In this document: in pieces, positions 13,117 through 20,810 of the stretch | Layout: each line of letters opens with the position of its first letter | How positions within the stretch are numbered: the first letter of the stretch is position 1 | Assembly (NCBI GenBank): GCA_036337765.1 | Contig: JAYZDP010000089.1 | Location: forward strand, 1 to 20,810 | Source of the DNA: JAYZDP01 sp036337765 | Lineage (GTDB): Bacteria > Acidobacteriota > Thermoanaerobaculia > Multivoradales > Multivoraceae | DNA length: 20,810 nt | Direction: 5' to 3' | Translations under genes and position numbers: made by a program | The notes under the pieces: generated by a model | Database searches by the model: none | What the model was told of the DNA's origin: nothing | The model's input: only the letters and a program-made list of their open reading frames with translations

Positions 13117-15521
13117 GAACGACTGCCACCATCGTCCTCGCGCTCCTCGGCACCAGCGCGGCGCTGGGCGCGCCACCGAGCATCTCCCGTATGAGCCATC
13201 ACGGCGCCAAGCGTGGCGCGGCACTACGGCTCGAGATCGTCGGCAGCGGCTTGGCGGGCGCCCGTATCGAGACCGGCCTCGACGCCAGCTTCACGGAGCT
13301 CGGCGCGACGAAGGGCGACGCGATGGCCAAAGCCGACGGCGCCAAGGAGCGGCTCGAATACCTGGTAGAAGTCTCTTACGGCGCGAGACCCGGGCTATAT
13401 CCGTTGCGCCTCGTCAGCGAGGCTGGCGTATCGAACGCGCAGATCTTCGCGGTCGGCTTGCTCGACGAGATTGACGAAGCTGACGGCGAGCCGGGGGCCG
13501 TGCAGCCGATCGTCAGCCCCATCCTCGTCAACGGCCGCCTCTACGGGCCCGAGCGCGACACCTATTCGATCGTTCAGGACGAGGGCGAGTCGGTCGTCGT
13601 CGAGATCGAGGCGCGACGACTGGGATCGGCCATCGACCCGGCCTTCGAGATCCTCGACTCGAGAGGCGAGGTCTTGGTGCACATCGACGACTCCCCCGGT
13701 ATCGGCGTCGACTGCCGCACGGTCTTCACCGCGCCGGCCGACGGCACCTATCGCCTCGTCGTGCGCGACTCGAAGTACAGCTATCAGACCGCCGACTTCT
13801 ATCGTCTCAAGGTGGCGAGCTTCGACTTCGCGGAGAGCGTCTTTCCTCTCGGCGGCCGGCGCGGCGACCAGGTTGAGGTCGAGTGGGTGGGTGGCAACCT
13901 CACCGCCGTCGACATCGGGACGGTCGATCTCGCGGGTGTCGGGGGGGCGCTCACCCTGGCAGCACGCGACGGCCACACCCTACCGATTCCGTTCGTGGTC
14001 GGTGATCTGCCCGAGGCGACGGAGAAGGAAGGGCACCAGATCCAGGCGATTGCCGCCGATAGCCTGATGAACGGTCACATCGGCGCTCGCGGCGAGATCG
14101 ACCGCTACCGGCTCGCGGTCGATCCCGGCGAGGTGTGGCTCTTCGAGGCCCAGGCAGGCGGGCTCGGAACGTCACGCCTGTCCGCGGTTCTCACGCTCTA
14201 CGATTCCGAAGGTAGCCGTTTAGCGTCGGCCGGGGACGAAGAGCCCGATCAGGGCTCGTTCCGACTGTTGGCGCCGACCCGGACCACGGGCGATCCACAC
14301 CTGCTGTTCGAGGTACCCGAGGGAGTGACAGAGATCCACGCCCATATCGAGGACCTGGCGCTGCGCGGCGGACCGCTCTATGGCTACCGGCTCACCGCCC
14401 GGCGCAGCGACCCCGACTTCCGGCTCTCCCTCGGCACAAGCTTTCTCAATCTGTCGGCAGGCTCGACCGAGATCGTACGCGTCGCGGTGGATCGGCGCGG
14501 CTATCTCGGCCCGATCCGTCTCACCATCCCCCAGCCGCCACCGGGGGTCACGGTACGCGGCGGCTCAGTCCCCAGGGAGGTCGGACTCGACAACGGAGAC
14601 TCCCGCACCGTCGCCCGCTCCGGGGCGCTCAGCCTAACCGCGAACGACGACGCCCCGGCGACGATCGCCGACATCGAGGTCTGGGGTGAGGCGACCCTTC
14701 CGGACGGCACGGTGCTGCGACGCAAGGCACGGACACCCGGAATGATCACCCGAGTCCGCCAGGAGGACGGGCAGATGGGCACGACCGGCGGCGAAAAGGC
14801 CTTCACCGCTCCCTGGCTCGGCCTGGGCTTCCCGGCCGCGGTCACCCCTGCCGGGACAGAGGCTCTTCACTCCACCGCGCCGGCGAAGATCCGCCTGGTC
14901 AAGGGCACTCCCTTCGATCTGCCGTGGGCCTGGGACGGTGGCACACAGATGCTCAAGGCCCCGCGCGTGGTGACCATCGAGCCGATCGGGCCGAGCCAGC
15001 TGCGCCCGAAACGGGTCGATGAGGAGGACCATTACTCGAACGAGGGCACTGTGCACGTGCGCACCTCTGACGGCACCGCGCACGACACCTTCGACGTCAT
15101 CCCCGCCGCCATCTTCGACGGCGGGCGCCGCATCTACGGTCCGATCACGACCTTCCAGGTCGTGCCTGGCTACGAGGTCTCACTCACCGCAGAGGCGCAC
15201 ATCACGGCCGGACGAAGCGGTCGAATCGAGGGCTCGATCCGGCGCGATCCGACCTTCGCGCAGCCGGTGACGGTGCGCACTGACGGCCTGCCGCCGGAGA
15301 TCGAGTGTCGTGCCCGCGAGGTCGCGGCCGTTGACACCGAGTTCTCGATCACCTGCCGCGCCGAGGCAGCGGTGGAGCCCGGTGAGTACCCGTACGAGCT
15401 GATCTCGAACTCGTGGATGCCCGGCGAGAAGGAGCGCGCCGAGTACTTTGTCGATCCGGTTCCGGGAGTTCTCATCGTGGCACTTGCAGAGGAGCGAGTG
15501 GCCACAAGGAGTTCAGAATGA
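13113..15521 (+). CDS. exported PPC-domain (pre-peptidase C-terminal-like) multidomain protein
   Basis: Second gene of the cassette, 802 residues, start fixed by an ATGA overlap with the gene before. The signal peptide ends near AALGA (residue 20). An Ig/IPT-like segment (about 21-115) comes next. Two PPC-type beta domains follow at about 138-235 (NGRLYGPERDTYSI, FTAPADGTYRLVVRDS) and 316-430 (GHIGARGEIDRYRLAV). The rest (430-802) is beta-rich with no catalytic motif I can see, though an isolated segment resembles Ig-like repeats. Such proteins regularly accompany DUF1549/DUF1553 genes and are thought to be extracellular binding or structural modules; that is family context, not shown here. 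It has no haem motif and no sortase, PEP-CTERM or other obvious C-terminal anchor. Its stop overlaps the next start (ATGA at 15518-15521). Confidence 0.85.
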   Translation: MRTTATIVLALLGTSAALGAPPSISRMSHHGAKRGAALRLEIVGSGLAGARIETGLDASFTELGATKGDAMAKADGAKERLEYLVEVSYGARPGLYPLRLVSEAGVSNAQIFAVGLLDEIDEADGEPGAVQPIVSPILVNGRLYGPERDTYSIVQDEGESVVVEIEARRLGSAIDPAFEILDSRGEVLVHIDDSPGIGVDCRTVFTAPADGTYRLVVRDSKYSYQTADFYRLKVASFDFAESVFPLGGRRGDQVEVEWVGGNLTAVDIGTVDLAGVGGALTLAARDGHTLPIPFVVGDLPEATEKEGHQIQAIAADSLMNGHIGARGEIDRYRLAVDPGEVWLFEAQAGGLGTSRLSAVLTLYDSEGSRLASAGDEEPDQGSFRLLAPTRTTGDPHLLFEVPEGVTEIHAHIEDLALRGGPLYGYRLTARRSDPDFRLSLGTSFLNLSAGSTEIVRVAVDRRGYLGPIRLTIPQPPPGVTVRGGSVPREVGLDNGDSRTVARSGALSLTANDDAPATIADIEVWGEATLPDGTVLRRKARTPGMITRVRQEDGQMGTTGGEKAFTAPWLGLGFPAAVTPAGTEALHSTAPAKIRLVKGTPFDLPWAWDGGTQMLKAPRVVTIEPIGPSQLRPKRVDEEDHYSNEGTVHVRTSDGTAHDTFDVIPAAIFDGGRRIYGPITTFQVVPGYEVSLTAEAHITAGRSGRIEGSIRRDPTFAQPVTVRTDGLPPEIECRAREVAAVDTEFSITCRAEAAVEPGEYPYELISNSWMPGEKERAEYFVDPVPGVLIVALAEERVATRSSE

Positions 15522-17965
15522 CTCGCGTTCGAAACGTACTCGCCCTGTCCGTGGCCGCGGCCCTGATCGCCGGCAACGTCGGGGCTGGCTGGCTGGACAC
15601 CGAGCCACTCGAGCTGAAGGTCGAGCCGGAGACTCTGCGCTTCGGCTCGATCTACGAGACACGCCGTGTGATCGTGACCGCGATCGGCGCCAACAACCGC
15701 AGTACCGACCTGACGGGTGAGGCGAAGTTCGAATCCGAGCTCTTGGAGGGCAGCGAGCAGGGCTTTGTGACGCCGACCCGCACCGGCCAGGGCCGGCTCC
15801 GTATCTCGGTCGAAGGCCAGTCGATCGAGGTCCCGGTCACGGTCGCCGACGACTCCGTCGCCACCGTGAGCTTCGTGCGCGACGTGGTGCCGGTGATGAA
15901 CAAGGTCGGCTGCGGCAACGGCACCTGCCATGGAGCGCAGAAGGGCAAGAACGGCTTTCGCCTGTCGTTGCGCGGCTACGACCCGCAGTTCGACTACCAG
16001 GCCCTGCTCTACGACATGTCGGGACGACGCTTCAATCGAGCCGCGCCGGCGCAGAGCCTGATGCTGACCAAGCCGACGATGCAGACACCCCACGTCGGCG
16101 GCCTCACCATCGAGCGCGACACGCGCTACTACAACACCATCCTCGACTGGATCTCGCAGGGGGTCCCGTTCGGCAACCTCGACGCCGATCGAGTTCAGAG
16201 CCTAGAGGTCTACCCCAAGGAGATCTTCATGGCGGCGCCCCACAAGGCGCAACATCTGGCCGTCGTCGCTCACTACAGAGACGGTCGCACCCGGGACGTG
16301 ACGCGCGAGGCGCACTTTGAGAGCTCCAACACCGAGTCGTTTCTGGTCGAAGACCCGGCGATCGCGCACAGCATCCGTCGCGGCGAAGGAGCGGTACTGG
16401 TGCGTTACGAGGGCCAGTACGCCACCGTACCGGTCACCGTGCTCTCGGGCAGCGGGGGCTTTCGCTGGTCCCGCGTCGCGCAGCACTCCTACATCGATGA
16501 GCTTATCGACGAGAAACTGCAGCGGGTCGAGGTGCAGCCGTCGGAGATCGCCAGCGACAGCGAGTTCCTGCGCCGAGTGACGCTCGACCTCACGGGTCGC
16601 ATCCCCGACGCCGAAACGGTGCTCGCCTTCCTCGACGACCCCGCCCGGCCGCGCCAGAAGCGAGCACAGGCGATCAACAAGCTCATCGGCAACGACGCCT
16701 TCGTCGACCACTGGACGCTGAAGTGGGGCGACCTACTTCGGTCAAACCGCAAGTACATGTCGTACAAGGGCATGTGGACCTTCCGCGAGTGGCTGCACGA
16801 CTCGGTCGCCGCCAACATGCCGTTCGACGATTTCGCCCGCAAGCTTCTCACCTCGCGCGGCAGCACCTTCGAGAGCCCCGCCACCGGCTACTACCGGGCG
16901 GCACGCGGCGCCAAGGAGGCGATGGAGACCACCACCCAGCTCTTCATGGGAGTGCGCATGGTGTGCGCACAGTGCCACGACCATCCGTTCGAGAAGTGGA
17001 CCCAAGAGCAGTACTACCAGATGACGGCCTTCTTCTCGACGATCGGCATCCGCCCCGGCTTCGAGACCGGCGAAGAGATCGTGTACGACAAGCGCGTCGA
17101 TCGCGACGTGCTGCACCCGAAGTACGACCACGTCGTCGACCCCGAGTTCCTGGTACCGATCGAGGGCGCAGCCGCACCCTCCGATACGGCACGCAGCGAG
17201 GCCCTGACCGATTGGCTGGTCTCGCCCGAGAACCCGTTCTTCGCCCGGGCCATCACCAACCGGGTGTGGTCGTACTTCATGGGCCGCGGCATCATCGAGC
17301 CCGTCGACGACGTGCGCGACTCGAACCCGGCCGTCAACGAGCCCCTGCTCGCGGCCCTGACTGCCGACCTCGTCGCCAACGACTTCGACCTCCGACACCT
17401 GATGCGCCGCATCGTCAGCTCGCGCGCCTACCAGAGCTCGTTCCGACCCACCGAGTCGAACGCCGATGACGATCTCAACTTCTCGCACCACCACCCGCGC
17501 CGGCTCACCGCCGAGCAGCTCGCCGACGCCGTGGCCAAGGCGACCGGCTCGCGATTCGAGATCCCGTCGCTACCCGAGGACTTCCAGGCCGCCCAGCTCC
17601 CCGACCCGCACGTCGACCTCGACGGCTTCCTCGACCTGTTCGGCCGGCCCGACCGCGAGTCGGCGTGCGAGTGCGAGCGCAAGAGCGAGATGAGCCTGCC
17701 GCAGGCGATGAACCTGCTCAACGGACCGATCGTGGCTGAGGCGATCGCTGACCCCGACGGCCGCGTCGCTCAGCTGATCCTCTCGGGTGCCAGCCAGGAC
17801 GAGATCGTCGACGAGCTCTACCTCGCAACGTTCAGCCGGCTCCCCACCGCGGAGGAGCGAAGCGCTTCTGGGCGCCACTTCGAAAGCCACGACAGCCGCG
17901 CCACTGCGGCCCAGGATCTGCTCTGGGCGCTCATGAACTCCAACGCCTTTCTGTTCAACGTCTGA
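15518..17965 (+). CDS. Big2 / PSCyt / DUF1549 / DUF1553 protein with two haem-type motifs
   Basis: Third gene of the cassette, 815 residues. I chose ATG 15518 because AAGGAG (15506-15511) sits 6 bases upstream, the start overlaps the previous stop as ATGA, and it opens a clean signal peptide (MTRVRNVLALSVAAALIAG). An upstream in-frame start at 15413 lies inside the previous gene. In order: a Big2-like Ig domain (about 30-125), a cytochrome-like region with CGNGTCHG (C-x4-CH) and the GKNGFRLSLRGYDP block (about 127-230), a second Ig-like domain (230-315), DUF1549 (about 325-525) with a canonical haem motif CAQCHDHPFEKW, and DUF1553 (about 560-810) starting NPFFARAITNRVWSYFMGRG. It is a classic planctomycete 'PSD1' composition. 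Enzymatic activity is not established for this class as far as I know. Confidence 0.93.
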   Translation: MTRVRNVLALSVAAALIAGNVGAGWLDTEPLELKVEPETLRFGSIYETRRVIVTAIGANNRSTDLTGEAKFESELLEGSEQGFVTPTRTGQGRLRISVEGQSIEVPVTVADDSVATVSFVRDVVPVMNKVGCGNGTCHGAQKGKNGFRLSLRGYDPQFDYQALLYDMSGRRFNRAAPAQSLMLTKPTMQTPHVGGLTIERDTRYYNTILDWISQGVPFGNLDADRVQSLEVYPKEIFMAAPHKAQHLAVVAHYRDGRTRDVTREAHFESSNTESFLVEDPAIAHSIRRGEGAVLVRYEGQYATVPVTVLSGSGGFRWSRVAQHSYIDELIDEKLQRVEVQPSEIASDSEFLRRVTLDLTGRIPDAETVLAFLDDPARPRQKRAQAINKLIGNDAFVDHWTLKWGDLLRSNRKYMSYKGMWTFREWLHDSVAANMPFDDFARKLLTSRGSTFESPATGYYRAARGAKEAMETTTQLFMGVRMVCAQCHDHPFEKWTQEQYYQMTAFFSTIGIRPGFETGEEIVYDKRVDRDVLHPKYDHVVDPEFLVPIEGAAAPSDTARSEALTDWLVSPENPFFARAITNRVWSYFMGRGIIEPVDDVRDSNPAVNEPLLAALTADLVANDFDLRHLMRRIVSSRAYQSSFRPTESNADDDLNFSHHHPRRLTAEQLADAVAKATGSRFEIPSLPEDFQAAQLPDPHVDLDGFLDLFGRPDRESACECERKSEMSLPQAMNLLNGPIVAEAIADPDGRVAQLILSGASQDEIVDELYLATFSRLPTAEERSASGRHFESHDSRATAAQDLLWALMNSNAFLFNV

Positions 17966-17978
17966 TGAAGGCGATGCC

Positions 17979-19436
17979 ATGCTCGTAATTCCAGGACACA
18001 GGGGCACCACGTGCGACGGGCCGACCCGGCGCGAGCTGATCCGCGTCGGCTCGCTCGGTCTTTTCGGCATCAGCCTCAGTCACCTGTTGCAGTGGCGCGA
18101 TGTGCAGGCCGCGACGCTGCCTGGCGCCGATCACCTAGCCGGCATGACCGGCTTCGGCAACGCCAAGTCGGTGATCCTGCTCTTTCTGCAGGGCGGGCCG
18201 AGCCATATCGACATCTGGGACCCGAAGCCAGACGCCCCCTCGAACGTGCGCGGTGAGTTCTCCGCCATTCCGACCAACGTCGACGGCATCCGCCTGTCGG
18301 AGACCATGCCGTTGCTCGCCGACCAGGTCGACAAGTGCACGCTCATTCGCGCCATGAGCTACACCCCGAAGGGCCTCTTCAACCACACCGCCGCGATCTA
18401 CCAGATGCTCACCGGCTACCCGCCAGACCGGGTCGCCCCGTCCGGGCAGCTCGAGCCGCCGTCGCCGATCGACTTCCCCACCGCGGGGTCGCACGTCTCG
18501 AAGTACATCCCGCCAGACGACGCGGTGCTGCCTTTCGTCGAGCTGCCTCGGCCACTGCAGGAGTCGAACGTCATCGGCAAGGGCGGCGCGGCGGGCTTTC
18601 TCGGCAAGGCCTACGATCCTTACCGCCTCTACCAGGACCCCAACGCCGCGATCGAGCTCTCCGATCTCGAGCTGCGGGGCGAGGTCTCGCCCGAACGGCT
18701 GCGGGATCGGTTCTCCCTGCTCAAGGGCATCAACGACTCGATGCCCGAGCTGGAAAAGGCCGTCGAGAGCTCAGCGCTCAACGAGTACTACGAGAAGGCC
18801 TACGATCTCGTGCTGTCGGGCAAGGCCCGCGCCGCCTTCGATCTCGAAGAAGAGCCGGAAGCTACCCGGGAGCGCTACGGCCGGCATACCTTCGGCCAGA
18901 GTGTGCTCATGGCTCGCCGCCTGATCGAGGCGGGTACGCGCTTCGTGCAGGTCAACTGGCCCGCGGTCGCCAACGGCAACCCAGAGGTCGACGCCTGGGA
19001 CACTCACGCCGCGAATTTCGGTCCGCTGCGAAACCTCCACTGCCCGAAGCTCGACCAGGCGCTGTCGGCGCTGCTCGACGACATGGGCCAGCGCGGCATG
19101 CTCGACGAGACCCTGGTCGTTGCGGTCGGCGAGTTTGGCCGCTCCCCGCGCCTCGGCGTCTCCACCTCAGGCAACGCGAATTCACCCGACGGTCGTGACC
19201 ACTGGCCGTACTGCTACACCTCGATGGTCGCCGGTGCGGGCATCCCGGGGGGCGTCCTGTACGGCGAGTCCGACGAGACCGGCTCGTCACCGCGCGAGAA
19301 GCCGGTGCACCCAAACGATCTGCTGGCCACGGTCTACTTCGCCCTGGGCATCAACCCGGAGATGGAGGTCCTCAACCATCTCGACCAGCCACGCGAGCTG
19401 GTCAAGGGCAAGATCGTCCACGATCTCTGGGGCTAG
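17979..19436 (+). CDS. Tat-exported DUF1501 protein (alkaline-phosphatase clan)
   Basis: Last gene of the cassette, 485 residues, 13 bases after the previous stop. GAAGG at 17967-17971 is 7 bases ahead of ATG 17979, favouring this over the in-frame ATG at 17973, which would be too close. The N-terminus carries a twin-arginine signal (TRRELIRVGSLGLFG, Arg17-Arg18), so it is probably folded before export. Typical family blocks are present: LLFLQGGPSHIDIWDPKPDA (67-86), DTHAANFG, VGEFGRSPRL (about residue 385) and DGRDHWPYCYTSM (about 405). Metal-binding residues of the sulfatase/phosphatase-like fold therefore appear intact. DUF1501 genes usually directly follow DUF1549/DUF1553 genes, as here. 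The substrate is unknown, and hydrolase activity is an inference from the clan. Confidence 0.92.
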   Translation: MLVIPGHRGTTCDGPTRRELIRVGSLGLFGISLSHLLQWRDVQAATLPGADHLAGMTGFGNAKSVILLFLQGGPSHIDIWDPKPDAPSNVRGEFSAIPTNVDGIRLSETMPLLADQVDKCTLIRAMSYTPKGLFNHTAAIYQMLTGYPPDRVAPSGQLEPPSPIDFPTAGSHVSKYIPPDDAVLPFVELPRPLQESNVIGKGGAAGFLGKAYDPYRLYQDPNAAIELSDLELRGEVSPERLRDRFSLLKGINDSMPELEKAVESSALNEYYEKAYDLVLSGKARAAFDLEEEPEATRERYGRHTFGQSVLMARRLIEAGTRFVQVNWPAVANGNPEVDAWDTHAANFGPLRNLHCPKLDQALSALLDDMGQRGMLDETLVVAVGEFGRSPRLGVSTSGNANSPDGRDHWPYCYTSMVAGAGIPGGVLYGESDETGSSPREKPVHPNDLLATVYFALGINPEMEVLNHLDQPRELVKGKIVHDLWG

Positions 19437-19440
19437 GCGC

Positions 19441-19483
19441 GGCCCGGACGGCGCGTTGGGGTGCCGCTGACGGCACCCGGGCC
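19441..19483 (+). terminator. GC-rich hairpin ending the cassette
   Basis: GGGTGCCG (19459-19466) pairs perfectly with CGGCACCC (19471-19478) across a CTGA loop. A nested alternative, GGCCCGG (19441-19447) with CCGGGCC (19477-19483), competes for the same 3' arm. It begins 4 bases after the DUF1501 stop and lies between convergent genes, so it can act for both. There is no T-run, so termination would rely on the stem or on Rho. Confidence 0.5.
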
Positions 19484-19524
19484 TCACCGGATCGGGTTGG
19501 ATGTCCCTCGTGTGTCATGTTTGG

Positions 19525-20076
19525 CTAGTCCGGGAACGGGAACTGATCGAGATACTTCTGGTACTCGGGCTCGACGTCGATCTCGAGCGAGGCCAGCACC
19601 CTGACGACGCCGTTGTAAAAGGCGATCGCCATGATCAGGTCGACCGTCAGCTCCTCGTCGAGATCCTGGCGCAAGCGCTCGAAGGTGGGAGCGGAGATAC
19701 CGAGGTCCTCGGTCATCTCGCGCGCGGCGAGAAGGACGGTGCGGTCGAGCTCCGGCAGGCCACTTCGCTCGCCCGCGGTCTCGGTGGCGATGGCACGGAT
19801 GTCGTCCTCGCTCACTCCGAACTCCTCGAGGCCGAGCTTGCAGTGGTGGGAGAACTCGTAGTCGCTGCGGGCGAGCCAACCGACCTGCAGGATGGCCATC
19901 TCGCGCAGGCGCGGGTCGAGGCGGCTGCCGCTACGGATGTAGCCGCCGAGTCGCGAGAACGCGCGCAGCGCGCCCGGGCTATGGACCAGGAGCTGAGGCA
20001 GAACGATCGGCCGCTCGAGGAGGCGGCGGTGCTCTTCGGCGACGTCGTCCTTTCCGAGGTACGAGATGCGGGCCAT
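19525..20076 (-). CDS. carboxymuconolactone-decarboxylase family protein without the CxxC pair
   Basis: An all-helical AhpD/CMD-fold protein of 183 residues. The signature block is RLREMAILQVGWLARSDYEF followed by SHHCKLG (residues 57-82). The AhpD-type C-x-x-C is absent: at that site the sequence is YEFSHHCK (73-80) with a single cysteine, and only the E-x-x-H pattern (Glu74, His77 or His78) is kept. It is therefore unlikely to act as a thiol peroxidase and belongs with the large uncharacterised CMD group; decarboxylase activity is not implied. It starts 6 bases after the MAPEG stop on the same strand, so the two are almost certainly one transcript. There is no signal peptide. Confidence 0.85.
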   Translation of the reverse strand: MARISYLGKDDVAEEHRRLLERPIVLPQLLVHSPGALRAFSRLGGYIRSGSRLDPRLREMAILQVGWLARSDYEFSHHCKLGLEEFGVSEDDIRAIATETAGERSGLPELDRTVLLAAREMTEDLGISAPTFERLRQDLDEELTVDLIMAIAFYNGVVRVLASLEIDVEPEYQKYLDQFPFPD

Positions 20077-20082
20077 CGCTCG

Positions 20083-20469
20083 CTACAACATCGCGCGAAC
20101 GGCGCCGTACAGACTCCCGATGAGGAGTATCGTGGTGGAGCCCATGGTCATGATCGCGCCTGGTGCCCGCTTGCCGGGGTCGCCGCCCGTGTAACCGACG
20201 AAGTAGATCGCTCTACCGAGGACCCACACCCCTCCCAGCGCCGCCCCGGCCGGATCGCTGATGAACCATGCAAAGGCGAAGGCCGCTGGGAGAAAAGCGA
20301 CCATCTGTTCCATGGTGTTCTGCTGCACCCGGAAGAGGCACTCCCACTCCTCGTTGCCGGTGGTCGCGGGAACTGCGACCCCGAGAGGGCCCCGCTTCGT
20401 GCCGACCCGGACGGCGAAGAACAGATACTCGGCGATCGCGACCAGACAGATGATCGGCGTCCACTGCAT
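20083..20469 (-). CDS. MAPEG-family integral membrane protein
   Basis: A 128-residue four-helix membrane protein of the MAPEG group (membrane-associated proteins in eicosanoid and glutathione metabolism). The family signature RVQQNTMEQM is at 47-56, followed by VAFLPAAFAFAWF. Helices are near 5-24, 57-73, 75-92 and 105-126. Bacterial members are mostly uncharacterised, and some bind glutathione-type thiols. A strong Shine-Dalgarno, GGGGGAGGG at 20474-20482, lies ahead of ATG 20469. It is the first gene of a pair with the CMD-like gene, which could point to a detoxification or redox role, but this is only context. The gene is divergent from the PadR-type regulator. Confidence 0.88.
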   Translation of the reverse strand: MQWTPIICLVAIAEYLFFAVRVGTKRGPLGVAVPATTGNEEWECLFRVQQNTMEQMVAFLPAAFAFAWFISDPAGAALGGVWVLGRAIYFVGYTGGDPGKRAPGAIMTMGSTTILLIGSLYGAVRAML

Positions 20470-20607
20470 GATTCCCTCCCCCGGCGGGTGTTAGCAGACT
20501 CCGTTGCGTAAGCCTCCCGCCTCCTCTCAGTCTAGTCGCAAAGTCCCGTATCGGCTCCCAGGCATCTACCCTTGATTATCTAGGGAAGCGCGGAGTAGGC
20601 CGACGGC
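20470..20607. promoter_or_regulatory. divergent region between MAPEG and PadR-type regulator
   Basis: On the plus strand TGATTATCT (20573-20581) fits an extended -10 (TG-n-TTATCT) and would place transcription near 20588, about 20 bases before the regulator ATG. A GGAG at 20592-20595 is 12 bases ahead of that ATG, rather far. No clear PadR-type palindrome stands out. The minus-strand side holds the MAPEG ribosome binding site. Confidence 0.4.
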
Positions 20608-20810
20608 ATGTCGGCGAAAGACACCTCGGAGCTCTTGCACGGGACGCTGGAAATGCTCGTGCTTCGCGTCCTGCAGGACGGTGAAGAGAACGGCTTCGCC
20701 ATCTCGCGCAAGATCCAGAAAATGTCGAGCAACGCCCTGGCCATCGAAGAGGGATCACTCTACCCCGCTCTCTACCGCATGGAGCGCAAGGGCTGGCTGC
20801 GCCCGCGGTG
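20608..20810 (+). CDS. PadR-family transcriptional regulator (5' part, cut by window edge)
   Basis: ATG at 20608 opens a frame that runs off the end of the window after 67 codons. It begins MSAKDTSELLHGTLEMLVLR and contains the PadR winged-helix blocks LHGTLEMLVLRVLQ, GFAISRKIQ and EEGSLYPALYRMERKGWL. PadR proteins are small dimeric repressors, often responding to toxic compounds. In Acidobacteriota they are very often followed by a large MacB-like ABC permease gene, so such a gene may lie just beyond the window. Regulation of the neighbouring divergent MAPEG pair is also possible. The frame is clear but the C-terminal part is unseen. Confidence 0.88.
   Translation, partial: MSAKDTSELLHGTLEMLVLRVLQDGEENGFAISRKIQKMSSNALAIEEGSLYPALYRMERKGWLRPR

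Noticed and set aside
12289..13224. Minus-strand ORF of 311 residues
   Set aside because: It lies opposite the WD40 part of the cytochrome gene and has no domain pattern of its own.
13933..13950. G7 run in the PPC gene, considered as a second slippage site
   Set aside because: Seven G is within expectation for such GC-rich coding DNA, and there is no sign of frame disturbance.
15413..15517. Upstream start extending the DUF1549/DUF1553 protein by 35 residues
   Set aside because: The extension is Arg-rich, lies inside the previous gene and would bury the signal peptide. ATG 15518 has AAGGAG at 6 bases.
15170..16093. Minus-strand ORF of 307 residues across the junction of two cassette genes
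   Set aside because: It is a shadow of two coupled plus-strand genes with clear domains and a good ribosome binding site.
1..20810. Search for tRNA, rRNA, CRISPR repeats, insertion sequences, integrases or toxin-antitoxin genes
   Set aside because: No cloverleaf, regularly spaced repeats, transposase or integrase motifs were found by reading both strands. Small RNAs cannot be excluded without computation.

Overview
This window is GC-rich and densely coded, and comes from a bacterium. Several features together suggest an Acidobacteriota-like organism: a Ser/Thr kinase fused through one membrane helix to a PD40/TolB-type beta-propeller, an Acidobacteria-style sulfatase-like lipoprotein ending in an 'ERLESLGYL' tail, a PadR regulator, and a large cytochrome/DUF1549/DUF1553/DUF1501 cassette. 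That cassette is best known from Planctomycetes and Verrucomicrobia but also occurs in Acidobacteriota. The taxonomic assignment is inference. I see no rRNA, tRNA, CRISPR array, insertion sequence or prophage.

Layout. At 1-306 there is a possible 3' end of an upstream gene and an orphan signal-peptide-like start. At 307-2202 (-) lies a secreted formylglycine sulfatase with a HEAT-like tail, preceded by a previously unlisted 52-residue membrane peptide (2267-2425, -). A divergent promoter region separates it from a sulfatase-like lipoprotein whose active site is degenerate (2524-3996, +). Next, on the minus strand, come a metallo-beta-lactamase alkyl sulfatase (6853-8763) and the receptor-like kinase (4120-6807). 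Divergent from these is a Shewanella-like PPP phosphatase (8826-9809, +), which carries a ten-G tract. A serine-hydrolase lipoprotein (9822-11606, -) is divergent from the main cassette.

The cassette (11713-19436, +) has four tightly packed genes: a cytochrome-c/WD40 protein, a PPC-domain protein, a Big2/PSCyt/DUF1549/DUF1553 protein and a Tat-exported DUF1501 protein. Two of its junctions are ATGA overlaps and the third gap is 13 bases. After a strong hairpin comes a minus-strand pair, MAPEG and carboxymuconolactone-decarboxylase-like (19525-20469). The window ends in the first 67 codons of a PadR-type regulator (20608 onward).

How the genes may work together. Three unrelated sulfatase-type proteins sit beside a haem-binding export cassette of a class that, in Planctomycetes, is often encoded near sulfatases. 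A role in taking apart sulfated organic matter outside the cytoplasm, with an envelope redox or scaffold apparatus, is a reasonable but unproven reading. The cassette is the best candidate for an undescribed system: its gene families are known by domain name, but I know of no established biochemical function for the assembly.
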